Positions 7,997-17,788 are shown, counted from the first letter of the stretch. The stretch: DNA of 64,000 nt from Jatrophihabitans cynanchi (GCF_027247405.1 NZ_CP097463.1:2542001-2606000), one strand, 5' to 3'. The notes: a model not told the origin generated them from the letters alone. A program made the numbers and translations.

Positions 7997-8953
7997 TCAG
8001 GTGGTTGCGAAGCGGTTCAGGGCGCGCATCATCTGCTCGGTCATCTCCGCACCTCCGGCGTGGCCGGTGCCGACGAGGTACAGCTCGGCGTCCGGCCAGG
8101 CCCGCGCGAGCAGCCAGGGCACGTCGGGCGGCCCGCCGAGATCGAGCCGGCCGTGGATCAGCACGCCCGGGATGCCGGCCAGGCGGTGCGCGTTCGCCAA
8201 CAGCTCGCCCTCGTCCAGCCAGGCGGCGTTGGCGAAGTAGTGCGCGCAGAGCCGGGCGAACGTCATCCGGAACGCCGGGTCCGCGTACCGCGGGTTGGGC
8301 GCCCAGCCGTCCTCGAGCGAGACCACGGCGTCCTCCCACGCGCACCAGTCCAGCGCCGCCCTGGCCCGGACGTCCTCGTCCGGCTGCGCGTTCAGCAGCC
8401 GGTCGTAGGCGTGGATCAGGTTGCCGTCGCGCTGGTCGGCCGGCACGCCGGCGCGGAACCGGTCCCACTCGTCCGGGAAGAACCGGCCGGCCTCGTGGTA
8501 GAGCCAGTGGACGTCGGCGGGGCGGGTCATCGTCACCGAGACCAGCACGAGTTCGCTGACCCGGTGCGGGAACCGCTGCGCGTACGCGAGGGCGAGCGTG
8601 CAGCCCCACGAGCCGCCCCAGACCAGCCAGCGGTCGATGCCCAGGTGCTCGCGCAGCGCCTCGATGTCGGCGATCAGGTGCGCGGTGGTGTTCGCCGCCA
8701 GCGTCGTGGCCGGGTTGCTGACCGACGGCGTGCTGCGCCCGCAGCCGCGCTGGTCGAACTGGACGAAGTGGTAGCGCTGCGGGTCGAACGAGCGGCGCCG
8801 CCCCGGGGTCGTACCTCCGCCAGGGCCACCGTGCAACGCCAGGGCGGGCTTTCCGGCCGGGTTGCCGCTGGCCTCCCAATAGACGTGGTTGCCGTCGCCG
8901 ACGTCGAGCAGCCCGCTCGCGTACGGCTCGATCTCGGGGTACCGGGTGAGCAT
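7997..8953 (-). CDS. pip: proline iminopeptidase (alpha/beta hydrolase, S33)
   Basis: 318 residues, typical for S33 prolyl aminopeptidase. HGGPGGG (41-47) forms the oxyanion region, GGSWGC holds the nucleophile Ser115, and GRLDLGGP and GTGHAG give the catalytic Asp and His near the C-terminus. It removes N-terminal proline from peptides in the cytoplasm. No signal peptide is present. Starts at ATG 8951-8953, divergent from the membrane protein at 9001 with a 47-bp shared gap. Confidence 0.93.
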   Translation of the reverse strand: MLTRYPEIEPYASGLLDVGDGNHVYWEASGNPAGKPALALHGGPGGGTTPGRRRSFDPQRYHFVQFDQRGCGRSTPSVSNPATTLAANTTAHLIADIEALREHLGIDRWLVWGGSWGCTLALAYAQRFPHRVSELVLVSVTMTRPADVHWLYHEAGRFFPDEWDRFRAGVPADQRDGNLIHAYDRLLNAQPDEDVRARAALDWCAWEDAVVSLEDGWAPNPRYADPAFRMTFARLCAHYFANAAWLDEGELLANAHRLAGIPGVLIHGRLDLGGPPDVPWLLARAWPDAELYLVGTGHAGGAEMTEQMMRALNRFATT

Positions 8954-9000
8954 CGCGCCATTACACCGCAGCCCTCGCCCACCCTGTCATGCTGTGAGCT

Positions 9001-9537
9001 GTGAGCACGCCGGAGCAGCCGCAGACACGTTCGGTGTGGAAGCGCCGCGCGGTCATCGCTGCCGGCGTCATCGTGCTGCTGGTCATCGGCTACTTCGTGG
9101 CGACCTCGTTCCTGCCCCGGTGGTGGTCGCACCGGGTCGGCGACCAGGTCGGCGGCACGTTCCGGTGGGGCATCTTCTGGGGGCTCGTGTACGGCGTGCT
9201 GTGCACGCTCGTCCCGATCCTGGTGGCGCGGCAGGCGATCTACCGGCAGCTCGGCTGGCGCGGCAAGGGTTGGATCGTGCTGGCGGCGATCGTGCTCGCG
9301 CTGCCGAACCTGATGACGCTGGGCATCGCGTGGGGTTCGGGCTCTGGCGCGCACGCCGGGCAGCGCACTCTCGACGATCAGGCGCCGGGCTTTCGCGGCG
9401 CGACGCTGGCGGGGTTCATCGTCGCGCTCGCCCTCGCGGTACTGATCGAGATCGCGCTGCAGGTGCGCCGCCGGCACAGCGCCGAGCTCACCGCGCTGCG
9501 CGTGGACAAGAAGATCCACGACGCGCGCGCGGACTGA
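9001..9537 (+). CDS. predicted membrane protein, 178 aa, 4 TM segments
   Basis: Begins with GTG at 9001. CATGCT lies 7 nt before it, compatible with leaderless transcription. Hydrophobic segments lie at about residues 16-38, 54-75, 88-110 and 132-150, with charged ends (RSVWKRR, and KKIHDARAD at the C-terminus). It resembles permease-type hypothetical proteins of actinobacteria, but no transport motif is visible. It is convergent with the TetR gene that follows, with a 12-bp gap. Confidence 0.8.
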   Translation: MSTPEQPQTRSVWKRRAVIAAGVIVLLVIGYFVATSFLPRWWSHRVGDQVGGTFRWGIFWGLVYGVLCTLVPILVARQAIYRQLGWRGKGWIVLAAIVLALPNLMTLGIAWGSGSGAHAGQRTLDDQAPGFRGATLAGFIVALALAVLIEIALQVRRRHSAELTALRVDKKIHDARAD

Positions 9538-9549
9538 CGTCGTACCACC

Positions 9550-10146
9550 TCACGGCGAGGTGTCGCCGACCAGTGCCGCGGTCAGCTCGGCCACGAGCGC
9601 GCGGCGCGCGCGCGGGGTCTGCGGTAGCGCCGCCGGGACCGACTGGGTGAGCTGGACGTAGCCGAGGTACGCGGCGTACGCGAGTCGCGCCCGCCGCTCG
9701 GCAGCGGCCGCACCGAGGCCGGTTGCGCGCAGCAACCGCGCGACATAGGCGATCCGGCGCAGGGTGACCCGTTGCACCGCGGCGGCGACGGCCTGCTGCC
9801 CGGCCTGCTGTCCGGCGGCCTGCTGTCCGGCGGCGCCGAGCAGCCGCAGCTCGCCCGGCCGGGCCGACGTGGTGACCGCCGCGAACAGTTGCTGTACCTG
9901 GTCCGCCGCGGGACCGCCGGCCGCTTCGAGACGGGCGATCATCGAGTCGGTCACCTGCTCCTCCCACATCACGAGGGCGGCGGCGAGCAGTTCGTCGCGC
10001 GTGTGGAAGTGCCAGTAGAACGAGCCCTTCGTCGTGCCCAGGCGGCGGGCGAGCGGCTGGACGGCGACCGCGTCGGGGCCGGTCGTCATCAGCACGTCGA
10101 AGGCCGCCTCGACCCAGGTCGCCCTGCTGAGGCGCGCGCGTTCCAC
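9550..10146 (-). CDS. TetR family transcriptional regulator
   Basis: 198 residues with the N-terminal TetR helix-turn-helix: ATWVEAAFDVLMTTGPDAVAVQPLARRLGTTKGSFYWHFHTRDEL (in parts, residues ~9-52). The variable ligand domain contains a Gln/Ala-rich stretch around residues 103-120 (AGQQAAGQQAGQQAV). GTG start at 10144-10146. It is divergent from the DUF2867 gene. The 54-bp gap holds two copies of an 18-bp dyad, so it very likely represses itself and its neighbour. The ligand is unknown. Confidence 0.92.
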   Translation of the reverse strand: MERARLSRATWVEAAFDVLMTTGPDAVAVQPLARRLGTTKGSFYWHFHTRDELLAAALVMWEEQVTDSMIARLEAAGGPAADQVQQLFAAVTTSARPGELRLLGAAGQQAAGQQAGQQAVAAAVQRVTLRRIAYVARLLRATGLGAAAAERRARLAYAAYLGYVQLTQSVPAALPQTPRARRALVAELTAALVGDTSP

Positions 10147-10150
10147 GTCT

Positions 10151-10190
10151 CCGTACTCTAGCGTATGGTTGTCCGTACGCCGACGTATGG
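10151..10190. promoter_or_regulatory. twin operator between TetR and DUF2867 genes
   Basis: Two 18-bp imperfect dyads of the form CCGTAC-N6-GTATGG occur at 10151-10168 and 10173-10190, a 22-bp repeat period (two helical turns). They cover the whole space between the divergent starts and abut the GGAGG of the DUF2867 gene. This is the layout expected for two cooperative TetR dimers on one DNA face. Confidence 0.8.
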
Positions 10191-10200
10191 AGGATGTGCG

Positions 10201-10629
10201 ATGTCAGCTGCGCTGGAGCTCATGCCGCGGTCGGACTGGGCCACGGCAACCATCGTCACCGTGCCGGCGGCCGCGCCGGCCGACAGCCTCACCTGGGCCC
10301 GCGCGATCTTCGACGTCCGCTCGGTACCGGTGTGGGCCAAGGCGTTGTACGGGGTACGGGAGGCGCTGGTACGCGTCCTTGGCATCCCACCTGGCGAGCG
10401 GTCGATGCTGGCGGTCGACCACGTGCAGGACGGCGAGGCGATCATCGACACCGACGACGTACACCTGCACTTCGTGGCCGGCGTTCGCGTCGAGCCCGAG
10501 CGGGTGACGGTGACGACCGCGGTCACGCTCAAGGGCTGGCGCGGCCGGGTCTACTTCGTGCCCGTGCGGCTGCTGCACGATGCGATCACCCGGGCGATGA
10601 TCGACGCGGCGGCACGCAGACTCGCCTGA
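10201..10629 (+). CDS. DUF2867 family protein
   Basis: ATG at 10201 follows GGAGG at 10189-10193. A GTG at 10165 in the same frame is rejected because it lies within the operator. 142 residues: MSAALELMPRSDWATATIV, then AVPVWAKALYGVREAL-like and VTTAVTLKGWRGRVYFVPVR segments, matching the compact DUF2867 fold. This family is related to SRPBCC-like ligand-binding proteins. In actinobacteria it is often paired with a TetR gene, as here. The molecular role is unknown. Confidence 0.75.
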   Translation: MSAALELMPRSDWATATIVTVPAAAPADSLTWARAIFDVRSVPVWAKALYGVREALVRVLGIPPGERSMLAVDHVQDGEAIIDTDDVHLHFVAGVRVEPERVTVTTAVTLKGWRGRVYFVPVRLLHDAITRAMIDAAARRLA

Positions 10630-10662
10630 CCGATCGGCCCGCGGCGTGGCAGGGTAGGGGCG

Positions 10663-13365
10663 GTGAGCCGCCACGCCGTCGCCGAGGAGCGTGCGCACCG
10701 CAGCGCAGAGCACACCCGGCTGGCCGAGTCGCCCGACCCGGCCAGCCCGTGGCGGCTGTGGGGGCCGTACCTGTCCGGCCGGCAGTGGGGCACCGTCCGC
10801 GAGGACTACTCGCCCGACGGCGACGCGTGGGCGTACTTCCCCTTCGAGCACGCGCACCGGCGCGCCTACCGGTGGGGCGAGGACGGACTCGGTGGCATCT
10901 GTGATCGTTACGGTTTCCTCAACTTCTCCGTCGCGCTGTGGAACGGCAAGGACCCGGTCCTGAAGGAACGGCTGTTCGGCCTCACCAACGCCGAGGGCAA
11001 CCACGGTGAGGACGTGAAGGAACACTGGTGGGCGCTCGACGGCACGCCCACCCATTCGTGGATGCGCTGGCGGTACCGGTACCCGCAGGCCGAGTACCCG
11101 TACGCGCAACTGCGGGCCGAGAACGCCCGGCGCAACCGCGAGGACCGCGAGTACGAGCTGGCCGACACCGGGGTGCTCGCCGAGAACCGGTTCTTCGACG
11201 TCACGGTCAGCTACGCCAAGGCCGCGCCGGACGACATCGCGATCGTCATCGAGGCGACCAACCACGGGCCGGACGCGGCGCCGCTGCACCTGTTGCCGCA
11301 GTTGTGGTTCCGCAACACGTGGGCGTGGGGACGTGACGTGCGCCGGCCGAGCATGCGCCGCGTCGATCCTCCCCGGTTGCCTGCCGGGCGCATGCACGTG
11401 CTCGAGTGCCGGCACGACTACCTAGGCCGGTACCACCTCAGTGCCGAGGACACCGCCGAAACCAACGCCGAGGTGCTGGTGTGCGAGAACGAGTCGGACC
11501 TCGTCTCGCTGTACGGCGTGCCGGCCAACCCGACCGCGTACGCCAAGGACGGCATCGATCGGCGGGTGATCCACGGCGAGCAGGACGCGGTGAATCCGGA
11601 CGGAGCCGGTACCAAGGCGGCCATCTGGTACCGCTTCGACTCGATCGCGCCTGGAGCGAGTGTCCGCGTGCGGCTGCGGCTGTCGGCCGGACCGCCCGAC
11701 GAGCAGTGCTTCGGTGCGGGGTTCGCGGCGGTGCTGTCCGATCGGGTCGAGGAGGCCGACGAGTTCTACGCCGAGACACTGCCGGAGCGGCTGAACGAGG
11801 AGGACCGCGCGATCGCGCGCCGTGCCTTCGCCGGACTGCTGTGGGGCAAGCAGCTGTATCGATACAGCGTCGAGGAGTGGCTGGCCGGCGACCCGGGCCA
11901 GCCCGAGCCGCCGCCGCAGCGCTCGCAGCCCGGCGCACGCAACACGTCCTGGCAGCACCTGGCGCTGGCCGACGTGCTGTCGATGCCGGACGAGTGGGAG
12001 TACCCCTGGTTCGCGTCCTGGGACCTGGCATTCCAGTGCGTCGCCCTCGCGCACGTCGACCCGGCGTTCGCCAAGGAACAGTTGCTGCTGCTGTGCCGCG
12101 AATGGGCGATGCACTCGGACGGCCAGTTGCCCGCGTACGAATGGGCATTCGGCGACGTGAACCCGCCGGTGCACATCTGGGCGGCCTGGCAGGTGTATCT
12201 GATCGACGGCCGCCGGGACAGCGACTTCCTCGTCCGCATCGTCACCAAGCTGCTGCTCAACTTCGGCTGGTGGGTCAACCGCAAGGACAGCGAGGGGAAC
12301 AACCTGTTCGAGGGCGGCTTCCTCGGCATGGACAACATCGGGCTCTTCGACCGGTCCGCACCGCTGCCGGACGGCTGCCACCTGGAAGAGTCCGACGCGA
12401 CGAGCTGGATGGCGTTCTTCTGCCTGAACATGCTCAAGGTCACGCTCGAGCTCGCCGGGACGGTGCCCGCGTGGGACGAGCTCGCCACCAAGTTCCTGCG
12501 GCACTTCCTGGACATCGCGCACGCCATGCGACGCTTCGGCTCGCAGGGGACCGGGCTGTGGGACGAGACGGACGGCTTCTGCTACGACGTGCTGGTGCAC
12601 GCGAGCGGCCAGGCCGAGCCGTTGAAGGTGCGCTCGATGGTAGGGCTGCTACCCCTGCTGGCAGCGGCCCACGCGCCCGCATGGACCGCCGAAGCGCTGC
12701 CGGACTTCACCGCGCGGTTGCGCTGGCTGCAGCGGCGCCGTCCGGAGCTGCTCGACGGGCTGCTGTCACGCCCGGCCGAGCACGACGAGCCGGCCGACCA
12801 ACTGCTCGCGGTGCTGGACGTCGACCGACTGCGCCGCGTACTGGACCGGCTCTTCGACGAGGACGAGTTCTTGTCCCGGTACGGCATCCGCTCGCTGTCG
12901 GCGGCCTACCGCACGCCGTTCACCACCGAGGTGGACGGCCGTCCGATGTCGATCGACTACGAGCCGGGCGAGTCGCGGACCGGCCTGTTCGGCGGCAACT
13001 CCAACTGGCGCGGTCCGATCTGGTTCCCGGTGAACGTGCTGCTCGCCGACGCGCTGCGGACCTATCACGCCTACCTCGGCGACGGTGCCACCTTCGACGT
13101 GCCGACCGGGTCGGGTACGGCGCTGCACCTCGGCCAGGCCGCCGACCTGATCGAGGCGCGGTTGATCGACCTGTTCCGCCGCGGCCCGGACGGACGGCGC
13201 CCGTGCGACGGCGCCCGGATCGAGAGCTCGGACGATCCGCTGTGGAGCGGGCAGCTGAGCTTTCACGAGTACTTCCACGGCGACACCGGCGAAGGTCTCG
13301 GCGCGTCGCACCAGACCGGCTGGACGGCGCTGGTCGCGCACCTGCTGTGCCGCGCAGACAGCTGA
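10663..13365 (+). CDS. GH63-family glycoside hydrolase (MGH1-like glucosidase)
   Basis: 900 residues, GTG start. The N-terminal beta-sandwich (LSGRQWGTVREDYSPDGDAW) is followed by an (alpha/alpha)6 barrel with WFASWDLAFQCVALAHVDP, PVHIWAAWQVYLIDGR, GNSNWRGPIWFPVNVLL and, near the end, HEYFHGDTGEGLGASHQTGW, where the glutamates include the expected catalytic base. No signal peptide, so it probably acts on a cytoplasmic oligosaccharide such as glucosylglycerate-, mannosylglycerate- or trehalose-like compounds. The exact substrate cannot be read from the sequence. CAGGGT lies 7 nt upstream of the GTG, and no Shine-Dalgarno is seen. It ends in a strong hairpin shared with pckG. Confidence 0.85.
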   Translation: MSRHAVAEERAHRSAEHTRLAESPDPASPWRLWGPYLSGRQWGTVREDYSPDGDAWAYFPFEHAHRRAYRWGEDGLGGICDRYGFLNFSVALWNGKDPVLKERLFGLTNAEGNHGEDVKEHWWALDGTPTHSWMRWRYRYPQAEYPYAQLRAENARRNREDREYELADTGVLAENRFFDVTVSYAKAAPDDIAIVIEATNHGPDAAPLHLLPQLWFRNTWAWGRDVRRPSMRRVDPPRLPAGRMHVLECRHDYLGRYHLSAEDTAETNAEVLVCENESDLVSLYGVPANPTAYAKDGIDRRVIHGEQDAVNPDGAGTKAAIWYRFDSIAPGASVRVRLRLSAGPPDEQCFGAGFAAVLSDRVEEADEFYAETLPERLNEEDRAIARRAFAGLLWGKQLYRYSVEEWLAGDPGQPEPPPQRSQPGARNTSWQHLALADVLSMPDEWEYPWFASWDLAFQCVALAHVDPAFAKEQLLLLCREWAMHSDGQLPAYEWAFGDVNPPVHIWAAWQVYLIDGRRDSDFLVRIVTKLLLNFGWWVNRKDSEGNNLFEGGFLGMDNIGLFDRSAPLPDGCHLEESDATSWMAFFCLNMLKVTLELAGTVPAWDELATKFLRHFLDIAHAMRRFGSQGTGLWDETDGFCYDVLVHASGQAEPLKVRSMVGLLPLLAAAHAPAWTAEALPDFTARLRWLQRRRPELLDGLLSRPAEHDEPADQLLAVLDVDRLRRVLDRLFDEDEFLSRYGIRSLSAAYRTPFTTEVDGRPMSIDYEPGESRTGLFGGNSNWRGPIWFPVNVLLADALRTYHAYLGDGATFDVPTGSGTALHLGQAADLIEARLIDLFRRGPDGRRPCDGARIESSDDPLWSGQLSFHEYFHGDTGEGLGASHQTGWTALVAHLLCRADS

Positions 13366-13408
13366 GCACGCCCTGGGCCCACCCGCCGGTGCGACCCAGG
13401 GCGTACTC
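13364..13408. terminator. bidirectional terminator between GH63 gene and pckG
   Basis: A 14-bp stem with one mismatch, GAGCACGCCCTGGG at 13364-13377 and CCCAGGGCGTACTC at 13395-13408, with a 17-nt loop. It starts inside the stop codon of the GH63 gene and ends 7 nt before the pckG stop, so it serves both convergent transcripts. No U-tract, as is usual in high-GC actinobacteria. Confidence 0.8.
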
Positions 13409-13414
13409 AGGTGG

Positions 13415-15232
13415 TCAGGCCAACCGCTGCTTGAGCGCCTCGAGCTCGTCGTGCAGGGAGGACGGCAGCCGGTCACCGAGCTTGTCGAACCACTCCTCGA
13501 TCTGGGCGATCTCGCCGCGCCACTCCTGCGGGTGCACCGCGAGCGCCTTCGCGAGGTCGTCGGCGGTCACATCCAGGCCGTCGATGTCCAGTGCGCCCGG
13601 CGCCGGCACCCGGCCGATCGGGGTGTCGACAGCGGCGGCGGTGCCGTCCATCCGCTCCAGCGCCCACTTGAGCACCCGGATGTTCTCGCCGAAGCCCGGC
13701 CACAGGAACTTGCCGTCCTCGTCGCGACGGAACCAGTTCACGTAGAAGATCTTCGGCAGCTTCCCCGCGTCGGCGCCCTTGCCCATTTCGATCCAGTGGG
13801 CCAGGTAGTCGCCGGCGTTGTAGCCGATGAACGGCAGCATCGCCATCGGGTCGCGCCGCACCACGCCCACCTGGCCGGTGGCGGCGGCGGTGGTCTCGGA
13901 CGAGAGCGTGGCGCCCATGAACACGCCGTGCTGCCAGTCGCGCGCCTCGGTGATCAGCGGGATGGTGTCCTTGCGCCGACCACCGAAGAAGATCGCGTCG
14001 AGCGGCACGCCCTGCGGGTCGTCGTACTCGGCCGCGCGGGTCGGGCACTGCTCGATCGGGGTGCAGTAGCGGCTGTTCGGGTGCGCGGCCTTCTCCTCGC
14101 TCTCCGGCGTCCAGTCCTGCTGCTTCCACGACGTCAGATGCGCGGGCGGCTCGGCGCCCATGCCCTCCCACCAGATGTCGCCGTCGTCGGTCAGCGCGAC
14201 GTTGGTGAAGATCGAGTTGCCCTTGTCGATCGTGCGCATCGCGTTCGGGTTGGTGTGGTAGTCGGTGCCCGGCGCGACGCCGAAGAAGCCGTTCTCCGGG
14301 TTCACCGCGTAGAACCGGCCGTCCGGTCCGATCCTGATCCAGGCGATGTCGTCACCGACCGTCTCCAGCCGCCATCCCGGCAGCGCAGGCTCGAGCATCG
14401 CCAGGTTCGTCTTGCCGCACGAGGACGGGAACGCGGCGGCGATGTAGTACTTCTTGTTCTCCGGCGAGATCAGCTTGGCGATGAGCATGTGCTCGGCCAT
14501 CCAGCCGTCGTCGCGAGCCTGGACCGAGGCGATGCGAAGCGAGTGGCACTTCTTGCCGAGCAGCGCGTTGCCGCCGTAGCCCGAGCCGTACGACCAGATC
14601 GCCCGCTCCTCGGGGAACTGCACGATGTACTTGGTCTCGTTGCACGGCCAGGGCACGTCCTGCTCGCCGGGCTGCAGCGGCGCACCCACCGAGTGCAGCC
14701 CGGGGACGAAGGTGCGCTCGTCGGTGAACAGTTCGAGGGCACGCGTTCCGCAGCGGCTCATGATGTGCATCGAGGCGACCACGTACGGCGAGTCGGTGAT
14801 CTCGACGCCCAGCATAGGCTCGTCGGCATCGAGCGGACCCATGCAGTACGGCAGCACGTACATGGTGCGGCCGGTCATCGAACCGCGGAACCGCTCGGTG
14901 AGGATCGCCTTCATGTCCGCGGGATCCATCCAGTTGTTGGTGGGCCCGGCGTCCTTCGGATCGGCGCTGCAGATGAAGGTGCGGTCCTCGACCCGCGCGA
15001 CGTCGGCGGGGTCCGAGGCGCACCAGAACGAGTTCGGCTTCTTCTGCTCGTTGAGCCGGCGGAACGTCCCATTGGCGACCAGCAGATCGGTGATCCTCGT
15101 CCACTCCTGCGGCGAGCCGTCCACCCACTCGATCCGGTCCGGCTGGGTCAACTCCGCGCTCTCCCGGACAAATGTCAGTAGCTTCGCGTGCGTGGTGGGG
15201 GCCGAATCAAGACCAGGGATGGTTGCCGTCAT
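13415..15232 (-). CDS. pckG: phosphoenolpyruvate carboxykinase (GTP)
   Basis: 605 residues, full length for GTP-PEPCK. It contains the P-loop-like FPSSCGKTN (268-276) with the hyper-reactive Cys272, metal and substrate residues around [21 protein letters not shown] and [11 protein letters not shown], and [10 protein letters not shown] and [18 protein letters not shown] near the nucleotide pocket. It converts oxaloacetate + GTP to PEP, the committed step of gluconeogenesis in actinobacteria. ATG at 15230-15232 is preceded by GAGGAG. A 189-bp upstream gap carries its promoter, not clearly readable. Confidence 0.97.
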   Translation of the reverse strand: MTATIPGLDSAPTTHAKLLTFVRESAELTQPDRIEWVDGSPQEWTRITDLLVANGTFRRLNEQKKPNSFWCASDPADVARVEDRTFICSADPKDAGPTNNWMDPADMKAILTERFRGSMTGRTMYVLPYCMGPLDADEPMLGVEITDSPYVVASMHIMSRCGTRALELFTDERTFVPGLHSVGAPLQPGEQDVPWPCNETKYIVQFPEERAIWSYGSGYGGNALLGKKCHSLRIASVQARDDGWMAEHMLIAKLISPENKKYYIAAAFPSSCGKTNLAMLEPALPGWRLETVGDDIAWIRIGPDGRFYAVNPENGFFGVAPGTDYHTNPNAMRTIDKGNSIFTNVALTDDGDIWWEGMGAEPPAHLTSWKQQDWTPESEEKAAHPNSRYCTPIEQCPTRAAEYDDPQGVPLDAIFFGGRRKDTIPLITEARDWQHGVFMGATLSSETTAAATGQVGVVRRDPMAMLPFIGYNAGDYLAHWIEMGKGADAGKLPKIFYVNWFRRDEDGKFLWPGFGENIRVLKWALERMDGTAAAVDTPIGRVPAPGALDIDGLDVTADDLAKALAVHPQEWRGEIAQIEEWFDKLGDRLPSSLHDELEALKQRLA

Positions 15233-15421
15233 GCGTGTGTCTCCTCGCCAGTCAACGTCGACTGCGCGGCAGCGCTGAACTCGCCGCCGCGTGTCACGTG
15301 GGATGGCAGGAACGTACCCGCTGAAAGCGCTATCAGACCCACCCAGAACGTTGCGTTCATGGTCACATCGGGCCCGCCCAACGCGTGCTTCCTCAGTGTC
15401 TGCGGCGGGTTCTCGTCGCGC

Positions 15422-15847
15422 TCAGCCGTGTAGCCGCAGCCCTTTGGTGATCTTGTCGGCGTCGCGCCGCGCGGTGCGGAACGCCAGCCCGGTGAGGTGC
15501 AGTTCGGCGGCGTGCACCGCCCGCACCGCGGCGCGATTGTCGGCGTCGTTCCCGGTCGCGAACAAATCCTCGGTGAAGATCGCCGGGACGACTCCGCGGG
15601 CGAGCGCGCGCTCGCGGGTGCGGGTCAACTCGGCCCCGGTGCCGGCGAAAACCATGGCCGGCTGGCCGAAGGTCGCCAGGTACTTGGTGCCGTCGGCGTC
15701 CTCGTAATGCTCGCCGATGGACTCGGGCGCGTCCGCGGCAATCGCAGCGGCCAGGAACGCGGTCATGTTCAGCTTCTGCCAGGACGCGAGATCCTCGCGC
15801 ACCACGATGGCGATCTTGGTCTCGAAACGGGCGGGTTGCTCGGTCAT
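15422..15847 (-). CDS. DUF2000 family protein
   Basis: 141 residues from ATG 15845-15847. A longer frame back to 15949 would overlap the divergent Lrp gene and begins with unlike composition. Conserved features: KIAIVVREDLASWQKLNM near the N-terminus, GTKYLATFGQPAMVFAGTG in the middle and a C-terminal helix (AELHLTGLAFRTARRDADK). DUF2000 proteins adopt a peptidyl-tRNA-hydrolase-like fold of unknown activity. The neighbouring Lrp/AsnC regulator is transcribed divergently, as is common for this family, suggesting regulation by it. Confidence 0.82.
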   Translation of the reverse strand: MTEQPARFETKIAIVVREDLASWQKLNMTAFLAAAIAADAPESIGEHYEDADGTKYLATFGQPAMVFAGTGAELTRTRERALARGVVPAIFTEDLFATGNDADNRAAVRAVHAAELHLTGLAFRTARRDADKITKGLRLHG

Positions 15848-15927
15848 GAGATAGAAAGCTAACTGGAAGTAGCGTAGAACGCGGAGGTTGCCGAACACTA
15901 TTCGGTGATACAGCGATGGGCGGAGCG

Positions 15928-16392
15928 ATGGACGAACTTGATTCGGCACTGGTCCAGGCGCTGCAGGCAGATGGTCGGCGCAGCAATCGCGACCTGGCCC
16001 GGATGCTGGGCGTTGCGCCGTCCACGACGCTGGAGCGGGTGCGCTCGCTGCGCGCCCGCAACGTGATCGACGGCGTGCACGCCAGCGTCGACCTGGTCGC
16101 GCTCGGCCGCCCGGTCCAGGCGATGATCACCGTGCGGCTGCGCCCGCAGAGCCGGGCGATCATGCACGGCTTCCGCGACTTCGTCGCCGCGCTGCCGGAG
16201 ACGCTGAACGTCTACGTCACGACCGGGTTCGAGGACCTGCTGGTGCACGTCGCGGTGCCGAGCACGGACGCGTTGCAGGACTTCGTCCTGGACTCATTGA
16301 CCAAGCGCAAGGAAGTCTCGGGCGTCCGGACCGAGGTGGTGTTCGAGCATGTCCGCAATCACGTGATCGCGCCGGTCAGGACGCCTGACTGA
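15928..16392 (+). CDS. Lrp/AsnC family transcriptional regulator
   Basis: About 154 residues. The N-terminal HTH is typical (MDELDSALVQALQADGRRSN, then LARMLGVAPSTTLERVRSLR), followed by a RAM ligand-binding domain (ALPETLNVYVTTGFEDLLVHV). An upstream ATG at 15916 adds MGGA; the start at 15928 matches the usual MDxLDxxL beginning of the family and follows CGGAG closely. It binds amino acids and controls the divergent DUF2000 gene or distant targets. Its 3' end overlaps the TldE-like gene tail-to-tail by 17 nt. Confidence 0.92.
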   Translation: MDELDSALVQALQADGRRSNRDLARMLGVAPSTTLERVRSLRARNVIDGVHASVDLVALGRPVQAMITVRLRPQSRAIMHGFRDFVAALPETLNVYVTTGFEDLLVHVAVPSTDALQDFVLDSLTKRKEVSGVRTEVVFEHVRNHVIAPVRTPD

Positions 16393-17788
16393 CGGTCGAC
16401 ATGTTGAAGTCCGGGATCCGCAGCGCCGGCATCGCGGTGCGGCTGAGGTACTCGCCCCACTCGCGCGAGAGCGCGCGTTCGGTGCGGCCGACCTCGGTGG
16501 CGCGCGAGAGCAGGTCCACCGGTGACTCGTTGAAACGGAAGTTGTTCACCGCGCCCACCACCTCCCCGTTCTCCACCAGGTAGACGCCGTCGCGGGTCAG
16601 CCCGGTCAGCAGCAGCGTCTGCGGATCGACCTCGCGGATGTACCAGAGGCAGGTCAGCAGCAGCCCGCGCTCGGTCGCCGCGACCATCTCCTGCACCGTG
16701 GGCCCGCCGTCCGTGCTGTTCTCCAGGATCAGGTTGCCTGCGAACGGGCGCGGTTCGGCGCCGGTCTTGGCCGCCCAGGCGCGGGTGCGGATCAGGTCGC
16801 GCAGCCTGCCGTCGCTGATCCAGTCCCCGGCCGGGACGGGCGCGCCGTTGTCGAACACCGAGCGCAGCCCGCCGAGGGTGTCGGTGATCACCTCGAACGG
16901 CGCGCACTGCAGGCCCTGGTAGCCCGGGTCGGAGTACAGGTGAAGCGGGTGCGGCGAGAGTGCCTCGCCGATCCGCGTGCCGCCGGATCCGTCCGAGCCG
17001 GCCGAGTCGCTTCTCGCCGCGTAGACGTTGCGGCCCTCCTCGGCGTCGCGGGCCGAAGCCGTCCAGTAGGCGTAGACCATCAGGTCGGCAACGGTGCTGG
17101 GCGGCATGATCGTCTCGTAGCGGCCGGCCGGCAGATCGATCCGCTTGGCCGCCCAGTCCAGCCGCCGGTCCAGCTCGGCCCCGATCGCGGCGACGTCGAC
17201 GTCGCTGAAGTCGGTGGTGTGCTGGCCGACGAAGCCCGATCGCGCGAAGTCTGCCGACTTGCCGTTGACCCAGACCGTCCCGTTCGGCTGGTCGAAGCGA
17301 CGGCGCAGGCCGGTGGACGTCGCCACGAACTGTGCGGACATCGTGTGCTCGGCGTAGCCGAACAGCAACCGGTCGTTCTCGCGCCAACGACCGAACTCCG
17401 CACCCAGCCCGCCGGCGAAGTCGGCCAGGACGTCGATGTCGGTGCGAGCCGGTTCGGCGGACCAGTCGTCACCGTGCTGGTAGTTCGCCACGATCGGCGC
17501 GGCGTCGTCGGACGGTCCGGCGCCACGGCCGGCCTGCTCGGACGCGCGCACCAGCTCGAGCACCTCGTCCGCCGTGCTCACCGCGCGGGTCACCACGCCG
17601 GCGCTGGTGCCATCGGCCCCGTCGAACGTCGAGACGATGGTCAGCGAGCGCGAGTGCATCTGGCCGTTGGTGGTCAGGTTGTTGCCTGCCCAGCGCAGGT
17701 TGGCCTGGGTGCTCTCGTCGCCGACGACGATGCAGCCGTCGGCGGTGGAGGCGGCGACGGCCTGCTCGATGAGTTCCTGGATCTGCAT
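16376..17788 (-). CDS. TldE/PmbA-like subunit of a TldD/TldE metalloprotease
   Basis: 470 residues, beginning at ATG 17786-17788, which overlaps the TGA of tldD by one base (TGATG), so translation is coupled. It lacks the HExxxH zinc motif, as expected for the TldE/PmbA partner, and shows family segments such as GNLILENSTDGGPTVQEMV, GLTRDGVYLVENGEVVGAVN and NNFRFNESPVDLL. TldD and TldE form a heterodimeric zinc protease that degrades unfolded peptides and matures microcin B17-type RiPPs and CcdA. No RiPP precursor is visible nearby. Confidence 0.9.
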   Translation of the reverse strand: MQIQELIEQAVAASTADGCIVVGDESTQANLRWAGNNLTTNGQMHSRSLTIVSTFDGADGTSAGVVTRAVSTADEVLELVRASEQAGRGAGPSDDAAPIVANYQHGDDWSAEPARTDIDVLADFAGGLGAEFGRWRENDRLLFGYAEHTMSAQFVATSTGLRRRFDQPNGTVWVNGKSADFARSGFVGQHTTDFSDVDVAAIGAELDRRLDWAAKRIDLPAGRYETIMPPSTVADLMVYAYWTASARDAEEGRNVYAARSDSAGSDGSGGTRIGEALSPHPLHLYSDPGYQGLQCAPFEVITDTLGGLRSVFDNGAPVPAGDWISDGRLRDLIRTRAWAAKTGAEPRPFAGNLILENSTDGGPTVQEMVAATERGLLLTCLWYIREVDPQTLLLTGLTRDGVYLVENGEVVGAVNNFRFNESPVDLLSRATEVGRTERALSREWGEYLSRTAMPALRIPDFNMSTVSQAS

